In this document: piece after piece, positions 12,501 to 18,500 of the stretch | Position numbering within the stretch: position 1 is the stretch's first letter | Layout of the letters: every line of letters begins with the position of its first letter | Notes under the pieces: generated by a model | Seen by the model: only the letters and a program-made list of their open reading frames with translations | What the model was told of the DNA's origin: nothing | The model's database searches: none | Translations under genes and position numbers: made by a program | Source: Pycnopodia helianthoides | Lineage: Eukaryota > Echinodermata > Asteroidea > Forcipulatida > Asteriidae | Length of the DNA stretch: 64,000 bases | Assembly: GCA_032158295.1 (NCBI GenBank) | Contig: CM063258.1 | Location: forward strand, 13,305,703-13,369,702 | Reading direction: 5' to 3'

Positions 12501-15500
12501 GACTTTTCATTTTTCAAATATTAAGTAATAAACCACAAGGGAAACTGACTATTCTTTCATCTTACACCTTCTCATCTACAGAGGTTGCCGGAGCATACGT
12601 CGTCATCGATCGCATCAAGCTGCTTCTTGAGGACGCCCAGCGCAAGCTGGATGAGGGATGGATGTTCCTCAATAACCTGAATGAAACGGTCAAGAATATG
12701 TCTGATCAGGCTCTGGAGATGCAGCGTCTAGCTAAAGAAGCCAGGGAGCTTTCTTCTGGGTGAGTAAATCTTCGTCTAGGTGGTGGACTCAAGTTCTGTA
12801 ATTTACGGAGTGTGGGTTTCAAATCCTGGCCTGGTCAGTTGCGACACTTGTGCCCTTGAGCAAGGCACTTTATCATAATTGCTTCTCTCCATCCAGGAGT
12901 GCAAATGGGTACCGGCGAGAGCTGGGGAGTAAGTTGTGGGGATACAAATGTTCTTGGAGGGAACACAAATACTCTCAGTTGTTTAATGCCAATGAAACCG
13001 GATATATATAAACACCGGCCTGATGAGCCCTCCTGGCCCGGGACGTACTTTACTACTACTATGTAATGCATCTAAAAACCATGTGGATGATATTGAATGG
13101 TCAGACAGAAGGACGGTTACGTGTGTTAAAACTCAATGTTCTGCATCCTTCTCTCTATTACAGCCAAGAGACACAGTCTAATGCGATTGAGGGTACGGCT
13201 GTTGATGCATACGAGACATCAGAAGAAGCTTTAAGACTTGTCCAGGGAGGAGGAGCTGACTCCAACATCCCAGATCTGATTGAACAAGTCAAAGACAAGT
13301 AAGTATAAGAGTCAACTAGTGTCGTGGCTGGACAGTCTGGTGCACCGGGCGCTGGTGTTATGTTGTCAGAGTGTGGGTTTGGGTACTATAGTCTGGGCCA
13401 GTAAGTATTAAAGTCAACTAGTGTCACGGCTGGACAGTCTGGTGCACCGGGCGCTAGTGTTATGTTGTCAGAGTGTGGGTTCAGGTACTATAGTCTGGGC
13501 CAGTAAGTATTTAAGTCAACTAGTGTCACGGCTGGACAGTCTGGTGCATCGCGCACTGGTGTTGTGTTGTCAGAGTGTGGGTTCGGGTACAAGTCTGGGC
13601 CAGTAACCGAACTACTGAACAAGTCCGCCAGTCATATACCATGCCCGCATGGAGGCAGAGGGTACCCCAACCCCCCCCCAAGTGTTCCCATACTTTAACA
13701 CACTATTTTCCTCTTGTACAGAAGTACCCCCCCCCTTAAATTCCTATAAAGAATTCCTGAGATGCCAAGCACACAATAAAGACACAATATATTGGGGGGG
13801 GGGGTGGTACCACCATGTCCCATATTGAACACCAAATATGGTCAGTCAAGTGTTCTTTTTTTTGAAAGATTGTATATTAAGTGATTTAGTTTTTCAAAAG
13901 TCCAAACCTCTTCCACAAGTTCGGCAAATGTGAGAGAGAAAGACACTGTGAATGGCCTAGTTAAACTATTTCCTGGTCCAGTGCAAACGTTGATCTAAGA
14001 GACCTGTGGTGCACTTTCGCGGTCGACTTGGCCATTGGTTAATGACCGAAACAGTTATTGGTTACGGCCGCGAAAAAAACGCACCCCTGTGGTCTCGTGG
14101 AGATTTTTCTTGTAAATAACTCGTGGACCGACTTCCTTTTGACTGACAGCTACACCGATGCTGAGGATCGTTTTGCCGAGGCGGCCATGCTAGCCGAGGA
14201 GTCCAAGAATAAAGCAGACGCAGTACACAGTGAGGCCACAGCATTGCTGTCCAAGTCTCGGCAGCCATTGCCCCTGTACAATGGAGACGCCCTCATGGAC
14301 AATGCAGATGACATCAAAGAAGAGGTAGAGTCAGGAAATGTGAAATTTCAGACTTTTATTTGCCTCAAGACTTTTGTTTTTGCCGGGTGAAAAAAAAATT
14401 TGTACTGTTAAAAAAAAAGTTTCTTGCAATCTTTAACTCGAGGGGTTACCAAATGGTGGAAATGCCATCTTTTATGAGCGAGCAGGGCATTTAGGAAGAA
14501 AATGGCGTGGTGCGATCGATCACTCCTGAGAACAAGGTTGCGGTGGTATTGACCCAATTCATCTGGGCCCAATTTCATAGAGCTGCTTAAGTACAAAAAG
14601 TAGCCAAGCACAACAAAATTATGCTTGCCAGAATAAGGTAACCAGCCAAACGACCATGTCACATGCACAATTTGTGATTGGTATCCTGCTCAATTCTGCT
14701 TTAGCAGACAATTGTTAAAGGTATTGTACACTTTTGGTAACAGCTCATAATCAGTGTCCACATTTTGTGTGGTTAAACATATGCATGAACAAACGAACCT
14801 GTGAAAGTTTGAGCTCAATTGGTCATCGAGGTCACGAGAAAATAGTGAAAAGAGATCTTATGTGTTTTCTGTTTTTTCAAATTATCGCGCGCGATAATTA
14901 CTATTGTTTTACTCGTTTCTCAGAAACGATAGCATTTTAGGCAAAAATATTTTAAGGAACTCTTTCTACCAATACTTACTTTAAATCATGTAAGTTATGT
15001 GTGAATCTGTGAACATTGTGTTTTTCGATCTTACCAATAGTGTACAGGGCCTTTAAGCAAAAAATGTTCTGCTTAAGCAGCTCTATGAAATTGGGCCCTG
15101 AAGTCATCATCACAATCTTGGGCGCACCATTTTGGGAGTCAAAGTCCCTGTGCGTTGTGAACGCAGTGTAGGCCTAGTGCGCATTTAGGCGTGTGTTTGG
15201 GGTCAATTGTGTTCAAAGTAGTCGGGCGCACGGTCAAAAATAGAAACGGTTGACCAACCGTTGGACGGTTACCCAACCGTTTCTATTTGGACCGTACGCC
15301 TTAGTTCTGTGAAGGATGACGCTGATTGAAGGCGATTGATCTCTGGTGACTGATCTGGGATGTATTTATCAATAACAGCCATTAAAGCGAGACAGCTTCT
15401 GATGTTGGTCGATAGAGGGCGCAAGACCACTATTTTTACAAACTGGATGATGTTTTTTTGTTCACCTTTGGTTCCCTTGTCATTGCAGTGCACAGTAAAG

Positions 15501-18500
15501 GAAACAAAATGGCGCACTTTGTTGGGTCCCATTGTTTGAATCTGCATTAGAATTTACACAGCATGTTAGAATGAATGCACTCTTCATAAGACCAAAACTG
15601 TCGGCCTATATCACTTTATGGAATTTTGCTTGTAAACAAGACTCTTCAAGAAAAACTTCAGACAACTCTTGTTTCTTGTACACTACAGAAACACAAATAT
15701 TGTAGACATGTTGTGATTGACTAGATTTGTTAATCTGTTTAATCCGTCCAGGCCCAGAGGATTAAAGATGAAGCAGCTAACATCAAAGCAACAAACAGTG
15801 ATCTCTTGGACCAGGTGGAACAACAGGCTGAGGAGGCCACTAAGCTACTTGAAGACGGCAACAAAGCTCAACAGGTCAGCTTGATCGATTTCCCTTTCCT
15901 ACTACTTCGCTGCTCTCATACACATAAAAAACAGTCTCACTCTATTAGACAGCTCAAAACAAAACGGACATCTTTCGAAACATGTTTAAGTTTACAGGTT
16001 TTGAGGCTCTGCATGGTGAGGTATCAATATGTATTTGGTTTGCGGTAACATCGGATAGAACCTATCCTGCTATTATTCAGCTGCCGCGCGCACGGGGTAG
16101 ATTTCAGTAATTGAGGGGGACTTCTTAGTTCTGGAAAGAGATTTTATGCTAATTAGGTACTACCCCAGGCCTGGAATTTAATCTTTTAGAGGACAGGCCA
16201 TTTTCATTTATCAAAGGGCACTGCCATTGAAAATCTTAAAGTCTATGGGAAACTTTTGAGGGGGGCACCAAGGCCAAGACCAGGGGCAAGAGAGGCCATG
16301 GCCTCCGTGGCCTCTGTGTAATTCCAGGCCTGCTATCCAGAGGGTAGGATATCGGCCAGGACTACTACTTCACTTTATGGATCGAGGGGACTTCGTTGAT
16401 TCACTTCGCTGCCTCCGAGTGAGTAGTTATCGGTCTTAATGTTTAGACAAGCCTGCTCTAGTCATCAACAGTTATAAGTTTCTTCTGATTTTATCAAGCT
16501 GGCTTGAGACTCTTTATGCGTTTTCCAGACTGCGACGGTCAAGTGTTTCGGTCATTGGCCAGTGATAAACCAGTGGCCAATTCAAACGTTTATTCTTGTA
16601 TGCCACAGTTGTACAACAACATGACGAAGATCTGGAATTAGGGATTACACAATAAACCCAGGATAAAGGGATTTTACGAGGCTCGATTTCCAATACCTTC
16701 TGTCCCTCTTTTATGGGCGGAACGAAATGTAGCACGGTAGGTGCATGCCTGTGCACGCTACACAATGGAATGACCAGGTGAATATACACGTCGGCTGTCG
16801 GCTGCCAGCAAAAAAATTGAGGGCGCTCGGAAGTTGTTCCGACCGTACCAAACCATCCGTCGTCGACAAGTCCAGAGAAATTTTATGTGTATACACGCCA
16901 TCCCCCTTGAAGCCGGTGGCATAATTGTTTGAATATTTGGTCTTGTAGAAACTGGACTTACTCATGGTGAAGGCTCACTCTGCGGAGATGGAAGCAGATG
17001 CCGCCAAGAATCAGGGAGATGCAACTCTAGCTGAGGCCAAGGGCATCCTAGAGGACCTTTTAGGTGAGTCAATCCACAAAACAGAATTTGGGAAACATAC
17101 AACCACTGTCGGCTCAATTTCATGGCTCTGTATTTCACAGGTTAGCCAGGTTTGTTTTCCCCTGTGCGCATGTATACGCCACGCTAAAAGGCATTCTTCG
17201 CTTAAACAGCTAGCGCAGCGGTTCGGCACTTGCCATGTAAGCAAAAATGTTGATCGCAAGCGCAGAATTTGGCGGTAAGCAGAGCCATGAGACTTGGTCC
17301 TGTTCCGTTTAGGAACTTTAGAGTGCTAAGGGCAACTTGATTTTCTAGGTATGTGGCTGGTTTTCTGTCCGTTTGTGTTTGTTGGGGTATGTATTTGTTT
17401 GTTTGTTTGTTTATTTGTTTGTTTGTATTTTAAAAAAATGAAATTCAGGAACTTCTTTTAAAAACCATTTCAACATTTAACAAAACCTTCTGCACAGCTT
17501 TTTGAATGAAACTTCTTCACGAAGGTATTTCTATAATTGTTGTTAACGTTGCAAACAATTTTTTGATATTGCAATATATATTGTTTTGTTTTCTCGTTTG
17601 TGCAACATCGGCATATCTCGCACGAGAATGTTGCATTGTATCTCGGCGCCTTTTGGTCTTGTGGGTGCATCCAGGTTAATTTGAAACAGGTACAACCTTT
17701 TGACACTTTCAAACTCGCTTTTAAAGTAAATGCTTTTTTTTTAGGCGATATAACGTTTTTGCACAGATGCGAGAATATGACTGTCAAATTTTCTCCCCTC
17801 CTAGGATTCAACGAGAAAGTGGAGTTGAGCAAAGAGGAAGCTCGCATTGCCCAGCAGAGGAAACCTGGTATTATTGATAAGATTGACCGCGCCAACGAGA
17901 CCTCTATCGGGGCTCAAGGTACCATCGAAGATGCTGAGGAAGACGCTTTGAAGGCCAGGGAGGTAGCTGGGATGGCAGAGGCCAACGCCACTGCGGCATC
18001 AGAGGTAAATACTACAAGCAATGGAGGCTTGTGTCTGTCGTGCATAGAGCATAGTGCGTTGTGCACAATTTGTAAAAATGAAAATACTCGCCAAGCAAGT
18101 CACATAGTTCCATGTATCTGCGTTGCGTACTGTGTTATCCGTAAAAACTAATTGCATTGCTCGGTCGTGTGTTTTCATAAATCTTATGTCAAGAAAACTT
18201 TTCTTGTGTCACTCCCAAGAATCTCAATGGAAAAAATGTTTCAGGTAATGACACAGATACTACAGAGTGAGGTATTACTATTCAATTGAAAAACACGAGA
18301 CTGCTGGACTTGTCCGGTCACGAGTTTACTGGCCCGATGCTAAAATTACTGGCCTGGGCCTGCGGTCCAGTGTACATTTGGAGCTCTAATTCTTATCGTA
18401 TGGAGAGTCACGACCAAAATCGTTAGGAGGCTCATTACTGTAAGAGGGTCATTTCCAGCAACCTCCTAATGTTCTCTGTAATTTCCCTCAATCCATATCA

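Noticed and set aside
12576..12583. LAMC1 exon l starting at 12582 (first AG of CAGAG)
   Set aside because: It would enter in the wrong phase from exon k (phase 0). The AG at 12582-12583 fits.
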